28,522 bases of DNA from an uncultured bacterium (GCA_937923585.1 CALDSM010000081.1:1-28522), one strand, 5' to 3'; numbered from the stretch's first letter, positions 8,159 to 16,392 are shown. Made by a program: numbers and translations. Notes: generated from the sequence alone by a model not told the origin.

Positions 8159-9331
8159 ATGGCTAGAGGTCTGCTCAGGGCAATTGCGACGATGTGCGCA
8201 ATATGTATTGTTGCATCGGCACGATTCCCATTAGCCTCTCAGAGGCGCATGTTGACGGATGTCGGTTCTCAAGCAAGCGAGAGCCAGGGAGTTGGTCAAG
8301 GTGTGAGTGGAAGCGAGGACGAACGAAGGGTTATCAGACAAGAGATCAGTGTTTTGGACAATGGACAAGTCCTTGCCGCACTGGCGCAAGAGCTTCGTCA
8401 GAATCCGGACGCTGATACGATGCGATATGAAGAACTCACGGGCGAAATTGCAGAGCGAGACTGGAACGTATTCGTACCCATGATGCCAGCATTGTTTCAT
8501 GACAAAAGTTCGGCGGTATTGGGATGCGCCTATACAGTCTATGGTCAGAAGATGAGTGTGTCCACAGACATACAAACCCGCCAGTCCGCCACGGAAATCC
8601 TTTCCGCCTCTTTGCGTGACTGGCTGTCAAGCACGGAGAGTCCGGACCTCAGGAGCGATGCTCTGGGCTATATTCGTACGGCGCTCAGCGGATTTGGAGC
8701 CAGCGCGGATTTCGCTGATATATCCAGGAAGCATCTGGAAGAGGCTTTCTCGTTATGTATGAGTGAAAAGGGAGATCAAGAAGAAGTCATCCGTTTCCTA
8801 ATTCAAATCTGCGGAGTCGCCGGCATGGAAATGGCAAAACCGTACTTGGCTCGTGTAGTGGAAGCAGATCGGGAGAATTGGACGCACGGTGACACGGCTT
8901 ATGACAAGTGGTCGTATACCATGACGTGGCAGGCGATGCGTGCCAGTGCCCGGATCTATGAGTCGTCGGACATTTACGCCTGTCTGGCCGTTGTAAAACA
9001 GCATGCTTCATCTCCGGAACAATTGTTGAAGTATGCGGAGGAACTCACCTATATAAGGCGTCCGCAAATTGCTGAGTTCCTGTTGCCGTTCACTGCAGAT
9101 TCCGTTGTGTATCCAGAACATAACGGTGATTTGCGCATGCCCTATCATTCACGAGCGGAACATGCAGCCGCCTTGATTCTTAAAATGATGCCCGCCGTCA
9201 GGGAAGATGCATGCACTGAAATTAGGCAGATGGCGGAACAACGGGGGGGCAGTCTGTCCAGAGATGAGCAAGCGGCAATCTACATCAAGTATGCGACAAA
9301 TAGAGAAAACTGGAAGCGCATTGAGCGTTGA
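8159..9331 (+). CDS. Secreted helical-repeat-like protein of unknown function
   Basis: 390 residues from the ATG at 8159, chosen because GGAG lies about 8 nt upstream and the protein then begins with a signal peptide (ARGLLRAIATMCAICIVASA). A further upstream in-frame start at 8114 would overlap the protease frame. The mature part is rich in predicted amphipathic helices (EERxIRQEISVLDNGQVLAALAQ-like stretches, then many Ala/Leu/Glu runs), suggesting an alpha-solenoid or HEAT-like fold, but no family is recognised. It starts 19 bp after the zinc protease frame, so the two were probably one transcription unit and might be a protease and partner. Lower GC and distinct codon use set it apart from the neighbouring operons. 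Confidence 0.7.
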   Translation: MARGLLRAIATMCAICIVASARFPLASQRRMLTDVGSQASESQGVGQGVSGSEDERRVIRQEISVLDNGQVLAALAQELRQNPDADTMRYEELTGEIAERDWNVFVPMMPALFHDKSSAVLGCAYTVYGQKMSVSTDIQTRQSATEILSASLRDWLSSTESPDLRSDALGYIRTALSGFGASADFADISRKHLEEAFSLCMSEKGDQEEVIRFLIQICGVAGMEMAKPYLARVVEADRENWTHGDTAYDKWSYTMTWQAMRASARIYESSDIYACLAVVKQHASSPEQLLKYAEELTYIRRPQIAEFLLPFTADSVVYPEHNGDLRMPYHSRAEHAAALILKMMPAVREDACTEIRQMAEQRGGSLSRDEQAAIYIKYATNRENWKRIER

Positions 9332-9620
9332 CAACCTTCGGTGTCCGTCAACGTGGCAACGTTTCAGAACTCATTTCGATGATGGTGTCCAGTGGATCGT
9401 GCCGGATTGAGGGAAATGAGATTTCGAGGTGGTCTGATGCGTGTTCCACCTTGGCTAGGCCGCCCGTGGGGACCTTTGAGGCTCGGACTTTCGCGGCAAG
9501 GGAATCAATGCGGAATGTTTCACTGGGTCATTTAAGGTCGTGCATCCAGACCTTGAGGTCTTTTGTGGTGCGTTTGCCCCATTGGCCGTTGGAGATGGTG
9601 GGGATGGGGCCGACGCGGGC
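9332..9620 (-). pseudogene. Non-coding stretch with a possible minus-strand gene remnant
   Basis: No intact gene is present. On the minus strand one frame runs out of the right direct repeat, gives PTISNGQWGKRTTKDLKVW, meets a TGA (complement of 9528-9530), and then stays open in the same frame to another stop near 9352, including KVEHASDHLEISFPSIRHD. This looks like the tail of a gene broken by the repeat junction and an in-frame stop, but no family is recognised and chance is not excluded. Confidence 0.3.
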
Positions 9621-9920
9621 GCCTATGCGCGGCTGCACGGGCGCAATGCGGAGCATTGGTTCCGCGCCGAGTCGGGCCGTAATGACCGGTACAACTATCT
9701 GTACAAGGGCGCGGAACTGGATGAATGGGTGGAGAAGGTGCGGAACATGAAGAAACAGGTCAATGACCTGTTCATGATCACCAACAACCACTACCGGGGG
9801 CAGGCGGTGGTCAACGCGCTAGAGATGCAGTCCGCGCTGGGCATCCTGCCGCAAAACCCCGCGCCGTGGCTGGTGGATTACTACGAGCAGTTGAAGGCAT
9901 GCAGGACGGGCGCGGAATAG
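9621..9920 (+). pseudogene. Duplicated C-terminal fragment of the DUF72 gene
   Basis: These 300 bp repeat the last 100 codons of the DUF72 gene at 6660-7538, starting at AYARLHGRNAEHWF and keeping the same stop codon. One residue differs (IEMQ becomes LEMQ). The frame is open upstream to an ATG at 9540, but those codons are unrelated to DUF72, and the fragment lacks two thirds of the barrel, so it should not fold into a working protein. Most base differences are silent, as if this copy evolved in a functional gene before arriving here. Confidence 0.85.
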
Positions 9921-9940
9921 ACTCGCAAGAGTTCGGTCTT

Positions 9941-10066
9941 TGATCCCCCCTTGGAGGGGGGTGTCGCGAAGCGACGGGGGGTGTATCCGTTGCGCTATTG
10001 CCAAGAACCATACACCCCCGGCCCTTCGGGCCACCCCCCTCCAGGGGGGACCAAGGCATTTGTGCA
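9941..10066. repeat. Nested palindromic (BIME-like) repeat element
   Basis: Several inverted repeats lie one inside another. GGAGGGGGGTG (from 9953) pairs with CACCCCCCTCC (ending 10043). GGGGGTGTAT pairs with ATACACCCCC. Two small hairpins, GTCGC-GAA-GCGAC and GGCCC-TTC-GGGCC, sit within. The whole could form a branched cruciform in DNA or a stable RNA structure at the end of transcripts. A collapsed version is at 7559-7590. Confidence 0.8.
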
Positions 10067-10164
10067 AGGGGTAGCGCGGGACAGCGTGGGGCAGACAGAA
10101 ATGTCTGCCTTGTCGCTGTTCAAAAAGAAGGCCGGCATCACAGGCCGCCCCAGGCTGTTCCTTC

Positions 10165-11241
10165 TCAGTCGGCCTTCTGGTGGCGACTGCTCCGGCGGTC
10201 CGCCAGCAGAGAGACGCCGATTCCGGCCGCCAGGATCACCAGCACCAACGTCAGCAGGTACAGGTTGAAGTGCCTGCCCAGGGCGAGCTTCAGCCATTCG
10301 GCAAAGAGCATCTTGAGGCCCACGACCATGAGGACCAGCGCCAGCGCGGTTTTGAGGTAACGGAACTTGTTTACCATCCCGGCCAGCGCGAAATAGAGCG
10401 ACCGAAGGCCGAGAATGGCAAACACGTTGCTGGTGAACACCAGGAATGGGTCACCCGTGATGGCAAAAATGGCCGGGATTGAGTCCACCGCAAAAATCAG
10501 GTCGGTTGTCTCGACCATGACCAGGGCCAGCGCCAGCGGCGTGAGCAGCAGTGTCCCTGCGCGGGCCCGGTCCACGACCTCGTCGGGCACCGCGGGCGCT
10601 CCGGGTAGCTCGCTCTCGTAGGATGCGGGCCGCCCGGCGCGAACGAAGAAATGCTCGCCGTGAAACCGGGCGGTCACCGGGAAGAAGCGCCGGGTCAGCC
10701 GGACCATGGCGTTCCTGTTCGGGTCGCTTTCCTCCGTCTTCATGAAGAGCATCTTGATTGCCGTGAGAATCAGGAAGAGGGCAAAGAGGTAGAGCACCCA
10801 GTGGAACTCGGCGATGAGTTTCGCGCCAAGCGCAATCATCGCGCCGCGCAGGACCAGGGCGCCCAGAATGCCCCAGAACAGCACGCGGTGCTGGTAGAGC
10901 GCCGGCACCGCGAAGAACCCGAAGATCATGGCGATCACGAAGATGTTGTCCACGCTGAGCGACTTTTCAACGACGTAGCCGGTCAGGTACTTTTCGCAGG
11001 CCGTTCTGCCGTCGTTGATCATGCCGTCCACGGCGTCCACGGCGCTGCCCAGTCCCAGCCATTGGTTCTCGTACCCGAAGTAGACAAACACCGAGAAGGC
11101 CAGCCCCATCGCCGCCCACACGGCCGACCACGCAAGGGCCTCTTTCACCGTGACCACATGGGCCTTCCTGTGAAAGACCCCCAGGTCCAGCGCCAGCATC
11201 AGGAGCACAAAGCCGATAAATGCCGCCCAAAGCCAAATCAT
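10165..11241 (-). CDS. TerC/Alx-family integral membrane transporter
   Basis: 358 residues, seven to nine hydrophobic segments. Family features are the N-terminal MLALDLGVFHRKAHVVTVKEAL, the VEKSLSVDNIFVIAMIF helix with its conserved Asp-Asn, and a second related segment TDLIFAVDSIPAIFAIT containing the matching Asp. This layout matches Alx/TerC proteins, which in studied bacteria act in manganese export, alkaline response or tellurite resistance; the Alx-type length and the loop WLGLGSAVDAVDGMI are seen here. The ATG overlaps the stop of the upstream ion channel by 4 bp (ATGA), indicating translational coupling. No yybP-ykoY riboswitch was recognised ahead of the pair. Confidence 0.9.
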   Translation of the reverse strand: MIWLWAAFIGFVLLMLALDLGVFHRKAHVVTVKEALAWSAVWAAMGLAFSVFVYFGYENQWLGLGSAVDAVDGMINDGRTACEKYLTGYVVEKSLSVDNIFVIAMIFGFFAVPALYQHRVLFWGILGALVLRGAMIALGAKLIAEFHWVLYLFALFLILTAIKMLFMKTEESDPNRNAMVRLTRRFFPVTARFHGEHFFVRAGRPASYESELPGAPAVPDEVVDRARAGTLLLTPLALALVMVETTDLIFAVDSIPAIFAITGDPFLVFTSNVFAILGLRSLYFALAGMVNKFRYLKTALALVLMVVGLKMLFAEWLKLALGRHFNLYLLTLVLVILAAGIGVSLLADRRSSRHQKAD

Positions 11242-12089
11242 TTGCCGCGCTCCCCGTGGTCATCCAGTGGACGCTCATGATGCGCCGGTGAACCGCGCAG
11301 CGCCTCGACCTCCCGCCGCAGCGCGCGCAGCTCGTCCAGGATCAGCTTGGTGTTGGCCTCGCCCTCGTCCTTGAGGTCTTCCGTCACCTGGGACTGCATC
11401 GCGTTGACGACGACCGCGATAAACAGGTTCAGCACCATGAACGTCGCGACCAGCAGGTAGGTCACGAAGAAGATCCAGGCGTACGGCGCCTGGGCCATCA
11501 CGCCGCGCGCGATGTCGGGCCAGCCCTCGACCGTCATCACCTGGAACAGTGTGAAGAACGAGGTGCCGAGACTGCCGAAGAACTCCGGCGCAATGTCGCG
11601 GAAGAGCTTGGTGGCCAGCACCGCCGACACGTAGAGCACCAGCGCCATCAGGCCTATGATGGAAACCATTCCGGGCAATGCCTTGAGCAGGGCGCTGACC
11701 ACGCGCCGCATCGAGGGCACCAGGGACACGATCCGCAGCACGCGGAGCACGCGCAGGGCGCGCAGGACACTGAACGCACCCTGTGCGGGTATCAGCGCGA
11801 TTCCGACGACCAGGAAGTCGAAAACGCGCCACGGATCATGGAAGAAACGGCTTCGGTATACGCACATGCGCGACAACAACTCTGCCGTGAAGACCGCCAG
11901 CGCGATGTGGTCAACCGCGTGAAGTAGTCCGCCGAAACGGGCCATGGCCGTTGGTGAGGTTTCGAGGCCGAGCGTAACGGCATTCACGACAATCAGCAGG
12001 GTGATTGCCCTTTCGAACCGCATGCTTTCGATAAGTGCGCGCAGGCGTTCCGGCGCGCCGGGCGCGGCATCAGAAACGGCCGAACTCAT
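11238..12089 (-). CDS. NavBac-type voltage-gated cation channel
   Basis: 283 residues forming one six-helix channel subunit that would assemble as a tetramer. S1 is ~26-43. S4 carries Arg110, 113, 116 and 119 at three-residue spacing in VLRALRVLRVLRI, the voltage sensor. The pore helix and filter read FTLFQVMTVEGWPD: Glu188 is in the position of the NaChBac filter Glu, but the canonical LESW is VEGW here. S6 is ~203-230 (FMVLNLFIAVVVNAM). The C-terminal ~240-266 is a heptad-like coiled coil (NTKLILDELRALRREVEAL), as in known bacterial sodium channels. GGAAGAG precedes the ATG. Sodium selectivity is likely but not certain given the Ser-to-Gly change. Confidence 0.9.
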   Translation of the reverse strand: MSSAVSDAAPGAPERLRALIESMRFERAITLLIVVNAVTLGLETSPTAMARFGGLLHAVDHIALAVFTAELLSRMCVYRSRFFHDPWRVFDFLVVGIALIPAQGAFSVLRALRVLRVLRIVSLVPSMRRVVSALLKALPGMVSIIGLMALVLYVSAVLATKLFRDIAPEFFGSLGTSFFTLFQVMTVEGWPDIARGVMAQAPYAWIFFVTYLLVATFMVLNLFIAVVVNAMQSQVTEDLKDEGEANTKLILDELRALRREVEALRGSPAHHERPLDDHGERGK

Positions 12090-12453
12090 CGTGCTCTTCC
12101 CAGAATTGGGGACAGACCGTTCATAAATGGATTTTCTCCGTCCGTCTCTTCATTTGTCCCGCCGGTGTTTTCAGGGACGGCCTTACCGCACCGCCCGCCC
12201 TTTGCCTGACTATAACACCGCTTGATGCGCCAAAAATCCTCGTACATTGCCGCGCAGGATCCACAACCACCCGGCGGACGCGGAATTGCCGCATCGTACC
12301 TGGAAACGCAGAGAAGCGAAAAGAAAGAAGGTGGAACCACGGAATAGCGCTATATGCGTGCGGCGTTGCCGCCGCAATCCGCACAGCGTTTGGGCGGCCG
12401 CCTGACCCGCAAGAATGACGGTCCGCTGGGGATGGCGACGCTCCGCGAGCCCT
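12090..12453. other. Intergenic region upstream of the channel-TerC operon
   Basis: 364 bp with no supported gene. On the minus strand TATAGT about 125 bp before the channel ATG could be a -10 element, but its -35 is poor. No riboswitch, tRNA or terminator with a T-run was recognised. A short GGGGACAGACC motif near 12108 recurs in other form near 17180. Confidence 0.5.
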
Positions 12454-13545
12454 TCATTGAATAAAGAGGTCCGGCTCGGACGGCGCGAGCGTGGACAGGA
12501 ACTTGTGGTTGGCTTTGGGGAAGGGGACGGTTCCGAAATCCTGCGGCGCGATCCAGCGCAGTTCGACGTGTTCCATGGCTTGTGGTTCGCCACTTGTTAT
12601 GTCGCAGCGATACACATTGAGCGTCACCTTGAAATGGGTGTATGCATGGCGCACGCAGGCTATCAGTCCGCCGACGCACACCTCGACACCCAGAACCTCG
12701 CGGCAGGCGCGGCACAGTGCCTGCTGATGCGTCTCGCCCTGCGCGAGGAGGCTGCCGGGAAACTCCCACAGACCGCCCAGCAATCCCTCGGACGGACGCC
12801 TTCCGACAAGGTAGCAGCCGTCGCCGCGCTGGATCACGGCCGTCACCATCTCGCGTTGGGGCACTTCCTTCTTGGCGCGTTTCACGGGCAGCGACTCGGC
12901 CACGCCGGTGATGCGGGCGGCACACATCTCCGCCAGGGGGCACAGGTCGCACCGGGGCTGGCGCGGCGTGCAGACACGCGCGCCCAACTCCATCATGGCC
13001 TGGTTGAACTCACCCGGATGGTGGGCGGGCACAAGCTGTTCGGCAATCGCCCAGAGGTCCTCCGCGACGGCCGGGTCATCCACGGGATCGGCGATGTGGC
13101 GCAGCCGCGCGAGCACGCGCTTCACGTTGCCGTCCACCACGGGCACACGCTCGCCAAAGGCGATGCTGGCCACGGCCCCAGCCGTGTAGCGGCCCACGCC
13201 GGGCAGCATCTGGAGCAGCCGCGCCGAGTCGGGCATTTTGCCGCCGTGCCGGTCGCGAATCTCGCGGGCCGCCGCGTGGAGGTTGCGCGCGCGGGTGTAG
13301 TAGCCCAGCCCCTCCCAAAGTTTCAGGACGGCCTCTTCGGGCGCGTCGGCCAGTGCCGTCACCGTCGGAAAGGCGGCCGCAAACCGTTCGTAATAGGGCA
13401 GGCCCTGGTCCACACGGGTCTGCTGCAGGATGATTTCGGAGAGCCAAATCAGGTAGGGGTCGCGGGTGCGGCGAAACGGCAGGTCGCGTGCCTCCTCCTT
13501 GAACCAGTCGAGCAGGCGCTTGCGAATCGCTTCGGTCTCGCGCAT
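12454..13545 (-). CDS. mutY: Adenine DNA glycosylase MutY
   Basis: Removes adenine mispaired with 8-oxoguanine in base-excision repair. From the ATG at 13545 (AGGA 7 nt upstream) the protein has 363 residues, and key positions coincide with E. coli numbering: catalytic Glu37 before the ILQQT motif, HhH motif LPGVGRYTAGA at ~114-124, catalytic Asp138 in VVDGNVKRVLAR, and the [4Fe-4S] ligands Cys192, 199, 202 and 208. The C-terminal ~225-355 is the MutT-like domain that reads 8-oxoguanine. An upstream in-frame ATG at 13590 would overlap the previous gene and is not preferred. Only 10 bp separate it from the alpha/beta-hydrolase gene, so it is probably the last gene of that operon. Confidence 0.97.
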   Translation of the reverse strand: MRETEAIRKRLLDWFKEEARDLPFRRTRDPYLIWLSEIILQQTRVDQGLPYYERFAAAFPTVTALADAPEEAVLKLWEGLGYYTRARNLHAAAREIRDRHGGKMPDSARLLQMLPGVGRYTAGAVASIAFGERVPVVDGNVKRVLARLRHIADPVDDPAVAEDLWAIAEQLVPAHHPGEFNQAMMELGARVCTPRQPRCDLCPLAEMCAARITGVAESLPVKRAKKEVPQREMVTAVIQRGDGCYLVGRRPSEGLLGGLWEFPGSLLAQGETHQQALCRACREVLGVEVCVGGLIACVRHAYTHFKVTLNVYRCDITSGEPQAMEHVELRWIAPQDFGTVPFPKANHKFLSTLAPSEPDLFIQ

Positions 13546-13555
13546 CTCCGCGTCC

Positions 13556-15019
13556 TTAGGGGAACACGCTGGCCGGCAGCGTGTCGCCAAACGGCTTCAC
13601 CGGGCACGCCGCATACAGCGTGCGCAGATTGTCCGCATATTCGGGACCGAGTGACGCATAGTCGCGCAACGCCGTTTCCACGTCGCGCTTTTCGGCCGCC
13701 GCATAGTTGAGCCGGTTCGCGGGCGTGCCGTCACTGAGCATGGGCAGATTGCTCAACGGCCCCGCGTGCCGCTCCATGATGCGCTTCATCTTCGCCGCGT
13801 TCAGGACAGACACCGCCGGTTTGGCGTCCCGGTAATGCTCCACAAACTTGTCCGGGCTGGTGGACCAGTACCAGGAGGTGTGCCCCGCGAAAGGCTCCGG
13901 GCCGCCCTCATCCATGTAGAACAGGTTCCACTGCTTTTCTTTGCTGAACGCGCGGTCAATCCCCTTCGGCTTCCGCTTGGGCTGCTTCTTGGAGTCGCGC
14001 ACCATTTCCGCGGTGACGATGAACGACCCTTCCTGTTTCGGTTCGACGTGGATGAAGGTCTGGTCCTTGGGCAGCGCGTCCTCAAACACCCTGCGTGCCT
14101 GCGTATTCGGCGTGAGTTCGTCAAAGCCGCGCTGGTAGCCTGCGGGGAATTTGGACAGGTCCACGGGAAGGGGCGTGGTACGGGTCATGGCCTCCATCGG
14201 CACCAGCATGTCGCCCGTGGCGCAGGTCACCAGCGTCGGGTTGGCGATGCGGTCGGCATAGGACACCGGGCTCAGGCGGTACCACGTCTCGTCTGCAAAA
14301 TCCTTCGTGAAATACTGGAAGCTCATGTCACCCAGCATGGCCACCATGCCCAGCACCGGCATGGGCCCGGCCGCCACCGCCGCCTGGTCCGGATAGCCCG
14401 CAAGCGGGGCGTTGCGCATGATGTAATTGAGGTTGTAGTCCCAGTTGACCACGGGCGCATCGGCCGTGGTCGAGGTGACGGGGAACATGTCGGCGCTCAT
14501 CTCCAGCGCCATGTAGCCCCCCTGGCTTCCGCCGTCAATGTGCAGGCGTGACCGGTCCACAAAGGGCACCCGCCTTGCCCACTCGATGACCGCGCGGGCC
14601 AGGTTGTTGCCGTTGCCCACCGCCACGTCAATGGGTGACTCCCCGTCCGGACCCGTGTACGCGGCGGTGAAAACCACCCAGCCCTGCCTGGCCCAGTGTT
14701 TCGCGCCGCCCACGTCCTTTTCATAATGCACATGGCAGAAGGCCGGCGTCTTCGCGCCCGGTTTTGCCGCGCACCGGGAAAACACCACCCGCGCAAGGCC
14801 TGTCTTCGCGTCACCGCGCACGCCGAGGTAGGGCACGCGCGCCGTCACCACGCCAAAGCCGCCCTCCTGCGCCTCCGAAACCACCGTGACCGCGCCGTCA
14901 AATCCCGACTCGCTCGGCACGGCGCCCTTGGCAAAGGCGGAACACCCGGCAAGGACCGTGAGGCACAGCGCAATCATGCACCATGCCGCGGCGCGCGAAG
15001 TGCGGCGGAATCTTGTCAT
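13556..15019 (-). CDS. Lipoprotein alpha/beta hydrolase, S9/esterase-like
   Basis: 487 residues. The N-terminus has a lipoprotein signal (IALCLTVLAGCSAFA, lipid-bearing Cys26), placing the mature enzyme on the periplasmic side. The nucleophile elbow is IDGGSQGGYMALEMS with Ser165 in a GxSxG motif; Asp270 in TCATGDMLVP and His324 in TFIHVEP are spaced as a triad. The fold resembles prolyl-oligopeptidase or acetyl-xylan-esterase-type hydrolases, so peptide or ester substrates are both possible. GGGAG lies 9 nt before the ATG. The DUF1080 lipoprotein gene ends 24 bp upstream, pointing to one transcript and a possible shared role in extracellular carbohydrate breakdown (inference). Confidence 0.78.
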   Translation of the reverse strand: MTRFRRTSRAAAWCMIALCLTVLAGCSAFAKGAVPSESGFDGAVTVVSEAQEGGFGVVTARVPYLGVRGDAKTGLARVVFSRCAAKPGAKTPAFCHVHYEKDVGGAKHWARQGWVVFTAAYTGPDGESPIDVAVGNGNNLARAVIEWARRVPFVDRSRLHIDGGSQGGYMALEMSADMFPVTSTTADAPVVNWDYNLNYIMRNAPLAGYPDQAAVAAGPMPVLGMVAMLGDMSFQYFTKDFADETWYRLSPVSYADRIANPTLVTCATGDMLVPMEAMTRTTPLPVDLSKFPAGYQRGFDELTPNTQARRVFEDALPKDQTFIHVEPKQEGSFIVTAEMVRDSKKQPKRKPKGIDRAFSKEKQWNLFYMDEGGPEPFAGHTSWYWSTSPDKFVEHYRDAKPAVSVLNAAKMKRIMERHAGPLSNLPMLSDGTPANRLNYAAAEKRDVETALRDYASLGPEYADNLRTLYAACPVKPFGDTLPASVFP

Positions 15020-15043
15020 GGAACGGCGCTCCCGGTCAGTCGC

Positions 15044-16342
15044 CTACAGCTTCTTCAGCCGAATATTGCGGTACGACACCCAGTTCCCGTGGTCGGTCAG
15101 GCAGATGAAGCCCTTCTTCAGGCGGTCCTTCATCACGTCATGCTTGCTGAAATCCAGATCCTGCACCACCTTGCCGTTGAGCGTCGCCTTGTAGTGCGGC
15201 CCGTCCAAAACGATCTCCATCGAGTTCCACTCGCCTTCTTTCTTGTTGGCGATGCACTTCGGCGCGACTACCTCATAGATAGAACCCGTCGAGGTGTCCG
15301 TGGGCTTCTTAATGTCGCTGTCGCCCATGATCTGGAACTCAAACCCGATCTTGGAGGCGCGCGAATCCCGCGGTGCCCGGCACCACACGCCGCTGTTGCC
15401 TCCCGCCTTGATCTTCCAGTCAAGACGGAGGACAAAATTGTCATACCGGTCGCGCGTCATGATCGCGCCCGCGCCGCCGCGCACCCATTCGAGGCAGCCG
15501 TTCTTCGGGGCAAAAGACTGCACGCCCGGTGTGCGGGAGAACCAACCGTTCAGCGTCTTGCCGTCAAACAGCGCGATGAACCCCTCGTTCCGCTCCTGCT
15601 CGCTGAGCGCCGAATTGTCCGGCGTCCACGGCGCCAGCTCAACCGGGTCCGTGAATGACTTGTCCATGCGCGCGTACGCCGCGTCATCGGCGGGCAGCAC
15701 AAAGTTCACCTCGCGGCGGCCGTCGTCCGGCATCGTGCCGATGACCAGTTTGCGCAGACCCTCGCCCTTGGGCGGCACCGCGTCCACCGTGGCCATGTCG
15801 CCGTTGGCCGGTGCGGCCACCAGCAGGTTCGGCGACGTTTTCTTGAACTTCTTCGCCAGCGCGGCCGCCTTCGGCCCGTCAATCCAATACGCCGCGCGGC
15901 CCTCCTTCCGCAGCGCCTTAGCCACGGTCACCACCGCCTTCTCGCGCACCGCCGGCTCGTCCGCCACCTTCGCCAGCACGCGTATCACCACCGTCATGTT
16001 CTGATCCTTGCACCGCTGCGCATAGGCCGTCACCGTCTCCACCGACTTCGGGTCGAGCGACTTGCCGTCGGTGCTGACGCCGGAAAGCTCGATGCAAACC
16101 GTGTTGCCGCCCGATTCACCGATGCGGCCCAGCGCCGGCAGGTTCAGTTTTGGACCCGTCTCGCACAATCCCGGTACCGTTACCGCATGAATCGTGAAAT
16201 CCTTGTCGCCCTTGCGCAGGCCCAGGCGGCCCATCCGCAGGTCGTCCTTACCAATCGGCACCGACTGGCTCACGCAGCCGGAAGAAAGCGTCACCACCGC
16301 CAACAGCACAGGCAGAACGAATCGAACTCGGGAGAATTGCAT
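15044..16342 (-). CDS. DUF1080 (3-keto-disaccharide hydrolase-like) lipoprotein
   Basis: 432 residues from the ATG at 16342 (AAGGA 8 nt upstream), which gives a lipoprotein signal with Cys23 (LAVVTLSSGCVSQ); the ATG at 16402 would hide this signal. Residues ~253-432 are a DUF1080 concanavalin-like sandwich (PF06439): EGFIALFDGKTLNGW, FVLRLDWKIKAGGNSGVWCR, FEFQIMGD, GEWNSMEIVLDG and a final RNIRLKKL. Members hydrolyse 3-keto-glycosides or serve as glycan-binding modules. The first ~220 residues (GGNTVCIELSG, VETVTAYAQRCKDQNMTVVIRVL) suggest a TIM-barrel-like glycosidase-related domain, not identified with certainty. It heads a minus-strand operon with the hydrolase and mutY. Confidence 0.85.
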   Translation of the reverse strand: MQFSRVRFVLPVLLAVVTLSSGCVSQSVPIGKDDLRMGRLGLRKGDKDFTIHAVTVPGLCETGPKLNLPALGRIGESGGNTVCIELSGVSTDGKSLDPKSVETVTAYAQRCKDQNMTVVIRVLAKVADEPAVREKAVVTVAKALRKEGRAAYWIDGPKAAALAKKFKKTSPNLLVAAPANGDMATVDAVPPKGEGLRKLVIGTMPDDGRREVNFVLPADDAAYARMDKSFTDPVELAPWTPDNSALSEQERNEGFIALFDGKTLNGWFSRTPGVQSFAPKNGCLEWVRGGAGAIMTRDRYDNFVLRLDWKIKAGGNSGVWCRAPRDSRASKIGFEFQIMGDSDIKKPTDTSTGSIYEVVAPKCIANKKEGEWNSMEIVLDGPHYKATLNGKVVQDLDFSKHDVMKDRLKKGFICLTDHGNWVSYRNIRLKKL

Positions 16343-16392
16343 GCCAGGATTCCTTTCCGAAAATGGAGTAATGCGCCGAAGCGAGCGCGAGT

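Larger units (their letters stand above)
9621..10074 (+). repeat. Right direct repeat: DUF72 3' end plus full trailing repeat
   Basis: Partner of 7239-7604. It carries 88 bp more in the trailing palindromic part, so the left copy looks like an internal deletion derivative, or this copy gained sequence. Homology ends at GTAG (10071-10074). Confidence 0.93.

Noticed and set aside
9540..9920. A 126-residue plus-strand protein
   Set aside because: Its first 27 residues are unrelated sequence and the rest is the truncated DUF72 repeat; annotated as a pseudogene fragment instead.
12090..12240. Possible yybP-ykoY manganese riboswitch ahead of the channel-TerC pair
   Set aside because: TerC/Alx genes often have one, but the leader did not show the conserved elements I know.
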